The notes under the pieces: model-generated
The model's database searches: none
Told to the model about the DNA's origin: nothing
The model's input: only the letters and a program-made list of their open reading frames with translations
Assembly: GCA_041946825.1 (NCBI GenBank)
Contig: JBHGBD010000002.1
Location: 124,001 to 188,000 of the forward strand
Origin: CAZTHM01 sp041946825
GTDB taxonomy: Bacteria > Acidobacteriota > Terriglobia > UBA7540
DNA length: 64,000 nt
Reading direction: 5' to 3'
Shown: positions 1 through 8,612 of the stretch, piece after piece
Layout of the letters: each line of letters begins with the position of its first letter
How positions within the stretch are numbered: the first letter of the stretch is position 1
Made by a program: the position numbers and the translations under genes

Positions 1-172
1 AGAGGGCCGTCCCCCCTTTGCCGCGGATCGCCCCGACGGTCGCCTCGCCGCCCGCCGCGTCGATGTCGGCCACGACGACCTTCGCCCCTTCCTCGGCCAG
101 GACTTCCGCCGTGGTTTGTCCGATGCCCGTCGCGGCCCCTGTCACGATCGCCACCTTGTCTTTCACGCGCAT
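1..172 (-). CDS. SDR-family dehydrogenase, N-terminal part (cut by window edge)
   Basis: Reading leftwards from an ATG at 172, the frame stays open to the window edge and gives about 57 residues beginning MRVKDKVAIVTGAATGIG. This is the first beta strand and the glycine-rich TGxxxGIG dinucleotide-binding turn of short-chain dehydrogenases, and an Asp after the second strand (VVADID) favours NAD over NADP. The catalytic Ser-Tyr-Lys part lies outside the window. It is transcribed away from and just downstream of the acid-sugar dehydratase at 220-1395, so an operon is likely. By context it may oxidise L-rhamnose or a keto-deoxy sugar acid; the substrate is inference. Confidence 0.85.
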   Translation of the reverse strand, partial: MRVKDKVAIVTGAATGIGQTTAEVLAEEGAKVVVADIDAAGGEATVGAIRGKGGTAL

Positions 173-219
173 GTTCTCCCCCCGCCTGCAAAAGTTACGC
201 GCCTTCCGATTCCGCGCGC

Positions 220-1395
220 CTACTCAATGATCTCGAACTTCTTCAGGGCATCCTCGTCGATCGTGATGCCCAGCCCCGGAAGATTTTCGTCGAGCTCGAT
301 GGTGCCATTCTTCGGCGTCGGCTCGCCCTTGAAGATGTACCAGAACAGTTCGTTGCCGACCTCAACGTCCACCGGCGGGAAGAACTCGGCCATCGGCGAA
401 TTGAGGCTGGCCATGACGATGTGGAAGTTGTGCATCTGCCCGGCGTGGGGAATCACGGGAACTTCGTGCGCCTCGGCAAGCGCCTGGACTTTGCGCGCCT
501 GGGTGATGCCGCCCACGCGGTTGGTGTCGAACTGGATGTAGTCCACGGCGCGCGCGTCGAGCAACTCGCGGAAGCCGTAGAGCGTGAACTCGTGCTCGCC
601 GCCGGCGATGGGAATCTGGTTCATCGCCTTCAGCGCGGCGTAGCCCGCGATGTCGTCGGGAATGACGGGCTCTTCCAGCCAGCGCAACTGGTAGGGCGCG
701 AGCAGCGGGATCATGCGCCGCGCGTAGTCGAGCGTCCAACCCATGTAGGCGTCGGCCATCAGGTCGATCTCGTTTCCGATCACTTCACGCGCCGTGCGCA
801 CGAGCTCGAGATTGCGCTGCATGCCCGCGGCACCGTCCACCGGGCCCCAGCCGAAGCGCAACTTCATGGCGCGATAGCCCTGGTTCTTGTACTGCTGCGC
901 TTCCTTTGCGAGCGCATCGAGGGGCTGGCTGTAGAGACGGCTGGCGTAGACGGGAATTTTCTGTTTGGTCTTCCCGCCCAGCAAGCGAAACACCGGCTGC
1001 TTCGTCGCTTTTCCCAGAAGGTCCCACAGCGCGATGTCCACCGCGCTGATGGCCACCATGCCGACGCCTTTGCGCCCGAACGCCATCGTGCGGCGATACA
1101 TGTGCTGCCAGAGGTATTCCGAGTCGAAGGGATTTTGCCCCAGCAGAATCGGCTTGAGGTACGTGTCGATGACCTGCCTGGTGACGCGCGGAGCGAGCGC
1201 CGCCTCGCCAATGCCCACGAGGCCGGCGTCCGTCATAACCTCCGTGATCAACCAACTGTGAAAGCGGAATGAGCCCATCGCATCGGTCGGCAGGTCGAGC
1301 AGGTCCACCGGGTTGGTGCAGAAGTGCGGCTGGGGTGGAACGGTCTTGCCTCGCCACTCGACGACGCGCGTGCGAACTTCGGTGATCTTCATCAC
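220..1395 (-). CDS. Enolase-superfamily acid-sugar dehydratase (rhamnonate dehydratase-like)
   Basis: 391 residues with the two-domain plan of the mandelate racemase/muconate lactonizing group: a capping domain (1-125) and a TIM-barrel domain. The expected Mg ligands are visible as Asp215 (LMADAYMGW), Glu241 (RWLEEP) and Glu267 (AGGEHE), and His317 (IPHAGQMHNFH) is the likely general base. The GGEHE and PHxxxxHxH context resembles L-rhamnonate and related acid-sugar dehydratases. Translation may start at either of two adjacent ATGs. It is divergent from the GH106 rhamnosidase and shares a strand with the SDR at the left edge. A second, diverged paralogue lies at 4879-6015. Exact substrate (rhamnonate, fuconate, lyxonate) cannot be fixed from sequence. 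Confidence 0.88.
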   Translation of the reverse strand: MMKITEVRTRVVEWRGKTVPPQPHFCTNPVDLLDLPTDAMGSFRFHSWLITEVMTDAGLVGIGEAALAPRVTRQVIDTYLKPILLGQNPFDSEYLWQHMYRRTMAFGRKGVGMVAISAVDIALWDLLGKATKQPVFRLLGGKTKQKIPVYASRLYSQPLDALAKEAQQYKNQGYRAMKLRFGWGPVDGAAGMQRNLELVRTAREVIGNEIDLMADAYMGWTLDYARRMIPLLAPYQLRWLEEPVIPDDIAGYAALKAMNQIPIAGGEHEFTLYGFRELLDARAVDYIQFDTNRVGGITQARKVQALAEAHEVPVIPHAGQMHNFHIVMASLNSPMAEFFPPVDVEVGNELFWYIFKGEPTPKNGTIELDENLPGLGITIDEDALKKFEIIE

Positions 1396-1628
1396 AGTCC
1401 CCCGGAAAAGATGTTAGCCAGCCGCCTCGCGAAGCGGCGCGGTTGTCTAACCGCTGCGCCGAGACGCCGCACTACTCTACCCGCAAGCGCGAGAGTTTGC
1501 CAGACCTCATGCGAGGTTCGCGCTGTGGCGATGGATGGCCGCGCTCGCCGGGTTGTGGTATCTTTCCTTCCCCGAACTCCGACCCGCGCGAACGGCATGG
1601 CGCCGGGCACCGAAGAAAGCGGGAAACC

Positions 1629-4600
1629 ATGAAGCGCGCGAAACTGCACCCGCTCGTTGCGTCTGTTATCACCCTAGTTGGCGTGACGATGGCCGTCCGC
1701 GAGTATCGCGCCGGGGCGCTCGCGAGCCCCGCGCAGCCAACTCCCGCGGAAGAGGAAAAGTCCCGCCTGCTCGAACCCGCCGCGCTGCGCAACGCGCCTC
1801 CGCCCGCGTCCGTTGAAGATCTGCGCCGGAACTTCCAGGATCCGCCCAACGAGTTCCGCCCCGCGCCGTTGTGGGTTTGGAACGACGAGATGGATCCCGA
1901 ACGGATCAAGGAGCAACTTCGCCAGTTCAAGCAGCAAGGCATGGGCGGGGTGTTCATCCATCCGCGCCCCGGGCTGATGACCGAATACCTCGGCGACGAA
2001 TGGTTTCGACTTTGGCGGCTTGCGCTCGACGAATCCAAAAGGCTGGGGCTGCTATGCAACATCTACGATGAGAACAGTTATCCCTCGGGATTCGCCGGCG
2101 GGCATGTTCCGTCGCTCGCACCCGACACGGCGGCGCAGTACGTCCAGGCGGAGATTGTCGAGAGTCCGCCTTCCGACCACGGCCCCGCGATGCTCGGGCT
2201 TTTCGCGATTGAGCGAGACAGTAAGGGACAGCCGGTTCGCGCGTCGCGAATCGCCGAACCGGACATCGCGAAGGCGAAGGGGCCGGTGGCCGTCTTCTCG
2301 TTGCGCCGAGCGAGCGGCAATCCCTGGACGGCGCAGTTCCCCTACGTCGACCTGACGAATCCCGAAACGTCGCGCTGGTTCATCCGCACCACGTTCGAAG
2401 CCTACAAGCAGCATGTCGGCGAGGAATTCGGCAAGGCGGTGAAGTGGTCGTTTGACGACGAACCTCTGCTCGCGACCGGTGGCGCGTATGAGCCCGATTC
2501 CATGGCGCTGCCCCTCAGCTACCGGACGCTCGCGGAGTTCAAGAAGCGCAACGGCTACGACTTGCGCGACGCACTGCCATCGCTTTTCTGGGACGTGGGC
2601 GACTGGCGTCGAGTGCGGTTCGATTACTGGCAGACGCTGCACGACCTCTGGAAGGAGAACTATTTCCGGCCGCTCTTCGAGTGGTGCGACCGCAACGGCC
2701 TGCAATTCACGGGGCACTTCATGGAGCACGAGTGGCCGTACCCGTGGATTTCCCCCGACGATGCATCAATGTACGCGTTCGAGCACATGCCCGGCATCGA
2801 CATGCTGGTGGGCGCGGAACTGCGCACCAAGGGCGCTGACCCGCACATGCTCTTCACGATTCGCCAGGTGGCGAGCGTGGCGCACCAGTTGGGCCGGCGA
2901 GCGTTCTCGGAAACCTACGGCGTCGCGGGATGGGATAGCACCCTGGAACATTACAAGCGCATGGGCGATTGGCTGATCGTCAACGGCGTCAACTTCATCA
3001 ATCAACATCTCTCGTTCACAACCATTCGAGGTGCCCGCAAACGCGACCACCCGCAGTCGTTCAGCGACATCAGCGCGTGGTGGCCGTACTACCGGTTGCA
3101 TGCCGACCACACGGCACGCCTCTCCTACGTGCTATCGAACGCCCAGCCACGCCATCGCGTTCTGGTGCTCGAACCGACGACCAGCGGCTTCCTCTGGGCG
3201 CGGCGTGGCGGCGAGACCCCCGAACTCGCCAAGCTGCGCGAATCCTACGATCAGCTCAACCAGTATCTTGCGGACCACCAAATCGATTTCGATCTGGGCG
3301 ATGAGTACATGCTGGAATGGTTCGGCGAGGCCCGCGACGGGAAGCTCACCATTGGCAAGGCGACTTACGACCTCGTGGTCTGGCCCGAGCACATGATCAA
3401 CGTCCGCCACCAGTCAGTCGTCGTGTTACAGCGTTTCCTTGAGGGCGGCGGCGAAATCCTGGCGCTCGGCGAACCTGCCGCGTTCGTGGATGGTCGTCCC
3501 GACGGAGTTCTTAAGCGCCTGAAAGACCAGTTTTCGTCCAAATGGGCAAGTGGGCTTGACCTGCCGGCTCTGGTTTTCGCAATACACGGGAAGCTTCGCG
3601 AGCGCGTAAAATTCCTGACTGATATCCCTGGGGGAGTCGGCTATGCGATGTTAACAACTAACGACGAGGGGATATTCCAACTTTTTACAAACGCTGGGTC
3701 AAAACAAGTGAATGCCAAAGTATGGGTGGACGGTGGGCCGGGCCTCGAAGAATGGGATACGACATCAGGGAGGATTGGGGAGTTCCCGGCCCAGATGGCC
3801 GCTGACGGTGGGGCCCTTTTCGACTTGGAAATACCACCTGCCGGTTCCCGGCTGTTCTTGATTTCGGCCCCTCATGGTGCCCCGAAGAGTATCGCGAAGT
3901 CGCGCGAATTGCCTGTCAACAACTTGAGGGTCACTCGCGCCAGCCCGAATGTGCTGGTCCTTGACTACTGCGACCTTCGTTTGGCGGGCGAAAGCTTTCC
4001 GAATATCAACACCTGGCAGGCGAACTGGAAGATCTGGCAAGCGCATGGCTTCGAGCGCCCGGCGTGGGACAACGCCACGCAGTTCAACCGCGAGATTCTC
4101 GATCGCCCGCCTTTCCCTGCCGACTCCGGATTCGAAGCAACATTCCATTTCACCGTCTCCGAGGCCACCGCCGCCAAGGGCGCAGAACTCGCGGTCGAAC
4201 TTCCCGAGTTGTACAAGATCACCCTGAATGGCCGCGCAGTGGATTTCGCGCACGCCACGCGCTGGCTTGACGATCACCTCAAAAGCGTAGGCGTCGAGCC
4301 GCTTCTCAAGACTGGCGAGAACCTCCTTCAGATCACGGCCAAACCGTTCGACGTGCACATGGAGCTTGAGAACATCTACCTGCGCGGGGATTTTGCGCTG
4401 GAGCCGCAAGAGCAGGGGTTTGCAATCACGAAAGCGCGAGCGCTCGAATTCGGCTCCTGGGCGAAGCAGGGGTATCCGTTCTACTCCGACAGTGTTCTGT
4501 ATGAGACGACCGTTCGAAGTCCCCGCGGCGTGCGAAATCTACGGATCAGTTTTCCCCGTTGGGAAGGAAGCGTTGCGGAGGTACTGTTTGACGGCAATCA

Positions 4601-4850
4601 CGTCCAAACTGTCGGCTGGCAGCCCTACTCTGTCGAGTTGGAATCTCCCCCAGGACCACACGTGGTCGGGTTGCGCGTGGTCGCCACGCCGCGCAATCTC
4701 TTCGGCCCATTTCATAATCCCACGAGGCCGCGCATGATTGCCTGGCCCGGAGCATGGAGCGAATTTCCTGAACACCAGCCCCCGGGGAACGAATACGATG
4801 TCTTGGATTACGGCTTGGTGGAGCCGTTTCGCGTCGAGGCAGTGCACTGA
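1629..4850 (+). CDS. GH106-type alpha-L-rhamnosidase (exported)
   Basis: About 1073 residues, the usual size for GH106. I place the start at ATG 1629, which begins a short hydrophobic export segment (residues 8-22), rather than the earlier in-frame start at 1443. Family-like features are the RPAPLWVWN opening, GGVFIHPRPGL, YDENSYPSG and an acidic cluster WSFDDEP; a C-terminal beta-sandwich resembles GH2-type sugar-binding domains. It should release L-rhamnose from plant or microbial polysaccharides in the periplasm or outside the cell. The acid-sugar dehydratase, SDR and permease genes that follow fit catabolism of the released sugar. Bases around 3600-3800 look less GC-rich than the rest of the gene. 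Confidence 0.85.
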   Translation: MKRAKLHPLVASVITLVGVTMAVREYRAGALASPAQPTPAEEEKSRLLEPAALRNAPPPASVEDLRRNFQDPPNEFRPAPLWVWNDEMDPERIKEQLRQFKQQGMGGVFIHPRPGLMTEYLGDEWFRLWRLALDESKRLGLLCNIYDENSYPSGFAGGHVPSLAPDTAAQYVQAEIVESPPSDHGPAMLGLFAIERDSKGQPVRASRIAEPDIAKAKGPVAVFSLRRASGNPWTAQFPYVDLTNPETSRWFIRTTFEAYKQHVGEEFGKAVKWSFDDEPLLATGGAYEPDSMALPLSYRTLAEFKKRNGYDLRDALPSLFWDVGDWRRVRFDYWQTLHDLWKENYFRPLFEWCDRNGLQFTGHFMEHEWPYPWISPDDASMYAFEHMPGIDMLVGAELRTKGADPHMLFTIRQVASVAHQLGRRAFSETYGVAGWDSTLEHYKRMGDWLIVNGVNFINQHLSFTTIRGARKRDHPQSFSDISAWWPYYRLHADHTARLSYVLSNAQPRHRVLVLEPTTSGFLWARRGGETPELAKLRESYDQLNQYLADHQIDFDLGDEYMLEWFGEARDGKLTIGKATYDLVVWPEHMINVRHQSVVVLQRFLEGGGEILALGEPAAFVDGRPDGVLKRLKDQFSSKWASGLDLPALVFAIHGKLRERVKFLTDIPGGVGYAMLTTNDEGIFQLFTNAGSKQVNAKVWVDGGPGLEEWDTTSGRIGEFPAQMAADGGALFDLEIPPAGSRLFLISAPHGAPKSIAKSRELPVNNLRVTRASPNVLVLDYCDLRLAGESFPNINTWQANWKIWQAHGFERPAWDNATQFNREILDRPPFPADSGFEATFHFTVSEATAAKGAELAVELPELYKITLNGRAVDFAHATRWLDDHLKSVGVEPLLKTGENLLQITAKPFDVHMELENIYLRGDFALEPQEQGFAITKARALEFGSWAKQGYPFYSDSVLYETTVRSPRGVRNLRISFPRWEGSVAEVLFDGNHVQTVGWQPYSVELESPPGPHVVGLRVVATPRNLFGPFHNPTRPRMIAWPGAWSEFPEHQPPGNEYDVLDYGLVEPFRVEAVH

Positions 4851-4878
4851 ATGCCCGAGCGTGTGAAGGAGTGACCGG

Positions 4879-6015
4879 GTGAGGATTACTGGAATCAAAG
4901 CCCACGAAGTTCCGATGAGCGCGTCCTGGTTGAGCGAAGGCCTGATCGCCAACCCGATGTCACTCTATCCCCGCTACCGGGAAAAGCGCTCCAGTTGGTT
5001 CGGTCCGATGACGGCTGCCATCATCGAAATCGAAACGGACGCGGGCATTCGCGGAGTGGGGACGGTGGGCGGAGGAAAGGGAAAGCTCGCCGCGCCGATT
5101 ATCGAAGGACAGTTTCGCAACCTGCTGCTCGGACAGAACCCTTTCGACATCGAGCTCCTGTGGGAGCAGATGTACCGCGCGTCGCAGTTCTACGGGCGTC
5201 GTGGCGTGGTGATCGAAGTCATGAGTGGAATCGATCTCGCGCTGTGGGACCTTATCGGCAAGGCGCTCGGGCAGCCGGTGTATAACCTGATTGGCGGAAG
5301 GACCAAAGAACGGATCCCGGTTTACGTCACGGGAAATCTCACCGAGCGGCATCTTGCCGAAGGCTTTCGCGATGTCAAGCTGGCGGTGCCGCATAGTCCC
5401 GCGGATGGAAGTGAGGGATTGCGGAAGAACACCGAGCTTGTCGAGAAAACGCGAAAACTGATTGGGCCCGACGGCGATATCATGCTTGATTGTTACATGG
5501 GGCTCGACGTGCCTTACACGATCGCGCTGGCGAAGGCGGTCGCGGAATACAACGTTTTGTGGATCGAAGAGCCGGTGCCGCCCGATCAGGTTGATTCGTA
5601 CCGCAGGATCAAGGACGCCGTCCCGGACATGCTCATCACCGGCGGCGAACACGAATACACGCGCTACGGATTTCGCGAGCTGATCGAAAAGAAGGCCGTG
5701 GACATCCTCCAGCCGGACATCTACCGCGCGGGCGGGCTGTCCGAATTGAGAAAAATCGCCGCGATGGCAAGCGTTTACGGTCTTCTGGTCATTCCCCACG
5801 GCGTCGGGGCTCCCACGTACCACTTCGTGCAAACGACGTGCAACGCGCCGCGCGCGGAGTATGTTGACATCCTCGCGCAGGGCGGGCGGCCGCTTCTCAA
5901 GAACGAGCCGCAGCCGAAACACGGGTTCATTGAGCTTTCGGACGCGCCGGGATTCGGTTACGACCTGGATGAGGAAGTGCTGTCCGGGAGAGCGCCCGCA
6001 GCCCTCATCTGGTAG
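4879..6015 (+). CDS. Enolase-superfamily acid-sugar dehydratase (rhamnonate dehydratase-like), second copy
   Basis: 378 residues starting at GTG 4879, with a GAAGGAG ribosome-binding site just upstream. Metal ligands Asp204 (MLDCYMG), Glu230 (WIEEPVPPDQ) and Glu257 (TGGEHEY), Asp280 and the base His307 (IPHGVG) are all present. The EEPVPPDQ, SGEH-like and VIPHG segments are closer to classical L-rhamnonate dehydratase than those of the paralogue at 220-1395. It lies 28 nt after the rhamnosidase and is followed by an SDR, consistent with one transcript. It probably converts L-rhamnonate to 2-keto-3-deoxy-L-rhamnonate; that assignment is by family and context. Confidence 0.88.
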   Translation: MRITGIKAHEVPMSASWLSEGLIANPMSLYPRYREKRSSWFGPMTAAIIEIETDAGIRGVGTVGGGKGKLAAPIIEGQFRNLLLGQNPFDIELLWEQMYRASQFYGRRGVVIEVMSGIDLALWDLIGKALGQPVYNLIGGRTKERIPVYVTGNLTERHLAEGFRDVKLAVPHSPADGSEGLRKNTELVEKTRKLIGPDGDIMLDCYMGLDVPYTIALAKAVAEYNVLWIEEPVPPDQVDSYRRIKDAVPDMLITGGEHEYTRYGFRELIEKKAVDILQPDIYRAGGLSELRKIAAMASVYGLLVIPHGVGAPTYHFVQTTCNAPRAEYVDILAQGGRPLLKNEPQPKHGFIELSDAPGFGYDLDEEVLSGRAPAALIW

Positions 6016-6083
6016 AGGGAACAGCCGGCCAATTCGCGGGAAGGGCCGTACAACGGAAGACTCCTCGAAAGGAACCTGAAATC

Positions 6084-6830
6084 ATGAACCTCTCAAATCG
6101 CGCGGCCATTGTCACCGGAGCCGGACAGGGGATCGGAGAAGCGATCGCGACTCGCTTGGCGGCGGAAGGCGCCGACGTTGCGGTCGTTGACCTGAACCTC
6201 CCCGCGGCGGAGGCCGTTGCCAAGCGGCTCGCAGGTCTCGGCAGACGCTCCATCGCCGTCCGCTGCGACGTGTCAAAAGCCGCGGATGTCGCTTCCATGC
6301 GCGACCGCGTCCTCGCCGAATTCGGGAAGATTGAGATCCTGGTGAACAACGCCGGAATCGCCGGGAAAAACGCTCCCCTGGTGGAGGTCAGCGAGCCGGA
6401 GTGGGACCAGGTGATGGCGGTGGATGTGAAGAGCGTTTTCCTTTGCGCCAAGGCGGTGCTGCCCCACATGATCGAGCGGCGCTATGGAAAGATTGTCAAC
6501 GTGGCGTCGATTGCCGGCAAGGAAGGCAATCCGAATCTGGTGCCTTACTCTTCCGCCAAGGCTGCGGTTATCGGTTTCACCAAGGCGCTTGCGAAGGAGG
6601 TCGTGCAGTTCGGAGTGCACGTCAACAGCGTCGCCCCGGCGGTCATCGAGACTCCGATCCTGAAGCAACTCACGCAGCAGCAGATCGACTACATGGCCGC
6701 CAAGATCCCCATGGGTCGCGTCGGTCGGCCGGAGGAAGTCGCTGCCGTCGTGTGCTTCCTGGCGTCGGACGACGCGAGCTTTGTGACGGGACAGTGCTAC
6801 GACGTGAGCGGCGGGCGCGCGACCTATTGA
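6084..6830 (+). CDS. SDR-family dehydrogenase (sugar or keto-deoxy acid)
   Basis: 248 residues, a complete classical short-chain dehydrogenase. The TGAGQGIG turn is at 11-18, Asp36 follows strand two (NAD preference), NNAG is near 88, and the catalytic Ser142, Tyr155 and Lys159 are in place. A GAAAGGAAC ribosome-binding site precedes ATG 6084. It follows the second dehydratase in the same direction. In non-phosphorylative L-rhamnose pathways SDRs act twice, as L-rhamnose dehydrogenase and as 2-keto-3-deoxy-L-rhamnonate dehydrogenase; either role fits and sequence alone does not decide. Confidence 0.87.
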   Translation: MNLSNRAAIVTGAGQGIGEAIATRLAAEGADVAVVDLNLPAAEAVAKRLAGLGRRSIAVRCDVSKAADVASMRDRVLAEFGKIEILVNNAGIAGKNAPLVEVSEPEWDQVMAVDVKSVFLCAKAVLPHMIERRYGKIVNVASIAGKEGNPNLVPYSSAKAAVIGFTKALAKEVVQFGVHVNSVAPAVIETPILKQLTQQQIDYMAAKIPMGRVGRPEEVAAVVCFLASDDASFVTGQCYDVSGGRATY

Positions 6831-6901
6831 GGTTGCCATCGGCAAGGTAATGAGACTTTAAGCGCTCGCTTTTCTTGCTAAGCCGGCAATCAGAGAACTT
6901 T

Positions 6902-7342
6902 ATGCCTTCGTCCACGATTTTCAAGGCCAATTGGTTCTGGTACTCGACGCTCTGTGTGCTTTCGTGGGGAGCGTGGGCGCTGCTCTCGAAGCTCGGGTCG
7001 AATGAAATCCCGGCCGACACGATGCAGTTCCTGTTCACGTTCGGCGCGCTGCCCGTGGCGGTGGTTCTGCTGGTCGCGCGGCGATTCAAGCTCGAAAGAA
7101 GCCCCAAGGGGATTTTCTACGCCGTCGCCAACGGAGTTCTGTCGGGCATTGGGGGGCTGGCATTCTTCGCCGCCTTTCGAAGCAGCCAGAACACCGCCGT
7201 GGTCGCATCCGCGACTTCGCTCTACCCCATGATTACGGTCGTGCTTGCCGTGACAATTCTGCGCGAGCGCCTGACGTGGGTCCAGGTCGCCGGGCTGGGG
7301 TTTGCCGCGGCGGCGATTGTGATTTTCTCCTTCTCCGTGTAG
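6902..7342 (+). CDS. Half-size EamA/DMT permease, subunit 1
   Basis: 146 residues with about five hydrophobic segments (roughly 8-30, 38-58, 70-92, 97-115, 122-144) and the EamA signature near the C terminus (ILRERLTWVQVAGLGFA). Typical EamA transporters carry two such repeats in one chain of about 300 residues; this gene encodes one. The other repeat is the next gene, 14 nt downstream. Together they probably form a heterodimeric inner-membrane permease. Its place at the end of the rhamnose-like cluster suggests transport of a sugar or sugar acid, but EamA substrates are diverse. I chose ATG 6902 over upstream alternative starts. Confidence 0.8.
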   Translation: MPSSTIFKANWFWYSTLCVLSWGAWALLSKLGSNEIPADTMQFLFTFGALPVAVVLLVARRFKLERSPKGIFYAVANGVLSGIGGLAFFAAFRSSQNTAVVASATSLYPMITVVLAVTILRERLTWVQVAGLGFAAAAIVIFSFSV

Positions 7343-7355
7343 GTAAAGACGAACG

Positions 7356-7772
7356 ATGCATCTGCCACCCTGGTTTTGGTACGCCGCGATCGTTCTGGTG
7401 AGCTGGGGCGTGGTGGGGATCTTGCAGAAACTCTCCACCAACTACATTTCCGCCGAGTCGTCATTGATCTGGCTGGTCGTGGGATTCTTCCTGCTCCAGC
7501 CGTTGCTGTATCCGGGAAAAGCGATGTGGGAATATTCGACACGCAGCGTGACCTGGGCGGTTCTGAGCGGCGTGTTCAACGCTCTCGGCGCGTGGGCGCT
7601 CTTCGCCGCAATGAAAAGCGGAGGTAAGGCTTCGATTGTGGCGCCCTTTACGGCCCTTTACCCACTGGTGGTGGTCCTGATCGCTCCGATCCTCCTTCAC
7701 GAGTCAATTTCCCTTCTGCAAGGCGCCGGAGTGGCCTGTGCGCTGGTGGCTGTCGTCCTGCTTTCCACATGA
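7356..7772 (+). CDS. Half-size EamA/DMT permease, subunit 2
   Basis: 138 residues with about five membrane segments and the ending LHESISLLQGAGVACALVAVVL, the EamA repeat signature. The N terminus (LPPWFWYAAIVLVSWG) mirrors that of the preceding gene (KANWFWYSTLCVLSWG), so the two are sister repeats. The genes are separated by 14 nt containing a stop codon, so this is a true two-gene arrangement unless a sequencing frameshift is involved. Inner-membrane permease component; substrate unknown. Confidence 0.8.
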   Translation: MHLPPWFWYAAIVLVSWGVVGILQKLSTNYISAESSLIWLVVGFFLLQPLLYPGKAMWEYSTRSVTWAVLSGVFNALGAWALFAAMKSGGKASIVAPFTALYPLVVVLIAPILLHESISLLQGAGVACALVAVVLLST

Positions 7773-7801
7773 CCCGCGCTTGGATTCGTGAAATCACCGC
7801 G

Positions 7802-7831
7802 TTGACACAAGCGGAGGGATATTGATAAAAT
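7802..7831 (+). promoter_or_regulatory. Sigma-70 promoter for rplU-rpmA-obg
   Basis: TTGACA at 7802-7807 and TAAAAT at 7826-7831 with an 18-nt spacer. Transcription would start near 7838, giving a leader of about 28 nt before the rplU ATG. Confidence 0.65.
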
Positions 7832-7865
7832 GGGAATTTCGAGTTTCAACAAAAGAGGCTACTGA

Positions 7866-8177
7866 ATGTACGCAATCTTCCGCACAGGCGGGAAAGAATA
7901 CAAAGCATCGCCCGGAGACATCATTCGGGTGGAGCGTCTGAAGGGCGAGGCCGGATCGGGCGTGGAATTCAACCACGTTTTCGCGGTTCGCCGGCAGAAC
8001 TTGACCGTCGGCACGCCGCTGGTTGAAAACGCCAAGGTCACGGGTGTCATCCTGCGCAACGCGCGCGCGCCCAAGGTTCGGGTTCTCAAAATCAAGCGCA
8101 AGAAGCAGTACCGGCGCACCATCGGCCACCGCCAGGGATTCAGCGAAGTGTTGATCAAGGAAATCGTCACCGTCTGA
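7866..8177 (+). CDS. rplU: 50S ribosomal protein L21
   Basis: 103 residues, normal length. The MYAIFRTGGKEYKASPGD opening and the C-terminal KKQYRRTIGHRQGF segment are diagnostic of L21, a 23S rRNA-binding protein of the large subunit. It heads the rplU-rpmA-obg group found across bacteria, directly behind a good sigma-70 promoter. Confidence 0.97.
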   Translation: MYAIFRTGGKEYKASPGDIIRVERLKGEAGSGVEFNHVFAVRRQNLTVGTPLVENAKVTGVILRNARAPKVRVLKIKRKKQYRRTIGHRQGFSEVLIKEIVTV

Positions 8178-8211
8178 TCGGGTTTGGCGGGCCTCCAAGA
8201 GGTTATTTGAT

Positions 8212-8475
8212 ATGGCACACAAGAAAGGTCTGGGAAGTTCACGCAACGGTCGCGACTCCAACTCGCAGCGGCTGGGCGTCAAGCGCTTTGACGGACAAAC
8301 CGTCTCGGGCGGCTCCATCCTCGTCCGCCAGCGGGGGACTCGGTTGAAGCCCGGCGACAACGTTGGCCTGGGCAAGGATGACACCCTCTACGCCAAGGTT
8401 GCGGGTGTCGTGAGGTTTGAAGACAAAGGCCGCATGGGGCGCTACGTCCACATCCTGGTTCCTTCAGCGAATTAG
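8212..8475 (+). CDS. rpmA: 50S ribosomal protein L27
   Basis: 87 residues starting MAHKKGLGSSRNGRDSNSQR, the highly conserved N terminus that reaches toward the peptidyl-transferase centre. There is no Firmicute-type cleavable N-terminal extension. It follows rplU by 34 nt in the same operon. Confidence 0.97.
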   Translation: MAHKKGLGSSRNGRDSNSQRLGVKRFDGQTVSGGSILVRQRGTRLKPGDNVGLGKDDTLYAKVAGVVRFEDKGRMGRYVHILVPSAN

Positions 8476-8612
8476 TCCAAGAAGCGGTGCGGGCAGAGAT
8501 GGCTTGATAATTCGCCCCACCGCTCTTATTGTTTCTGCGCGCACTTGTTAAGGATCCGGGATTCGGGGCGTGGTTCCCGCCCGTCATTGCGAGTCGCGAA
8601 TCCCAGTTCTCC

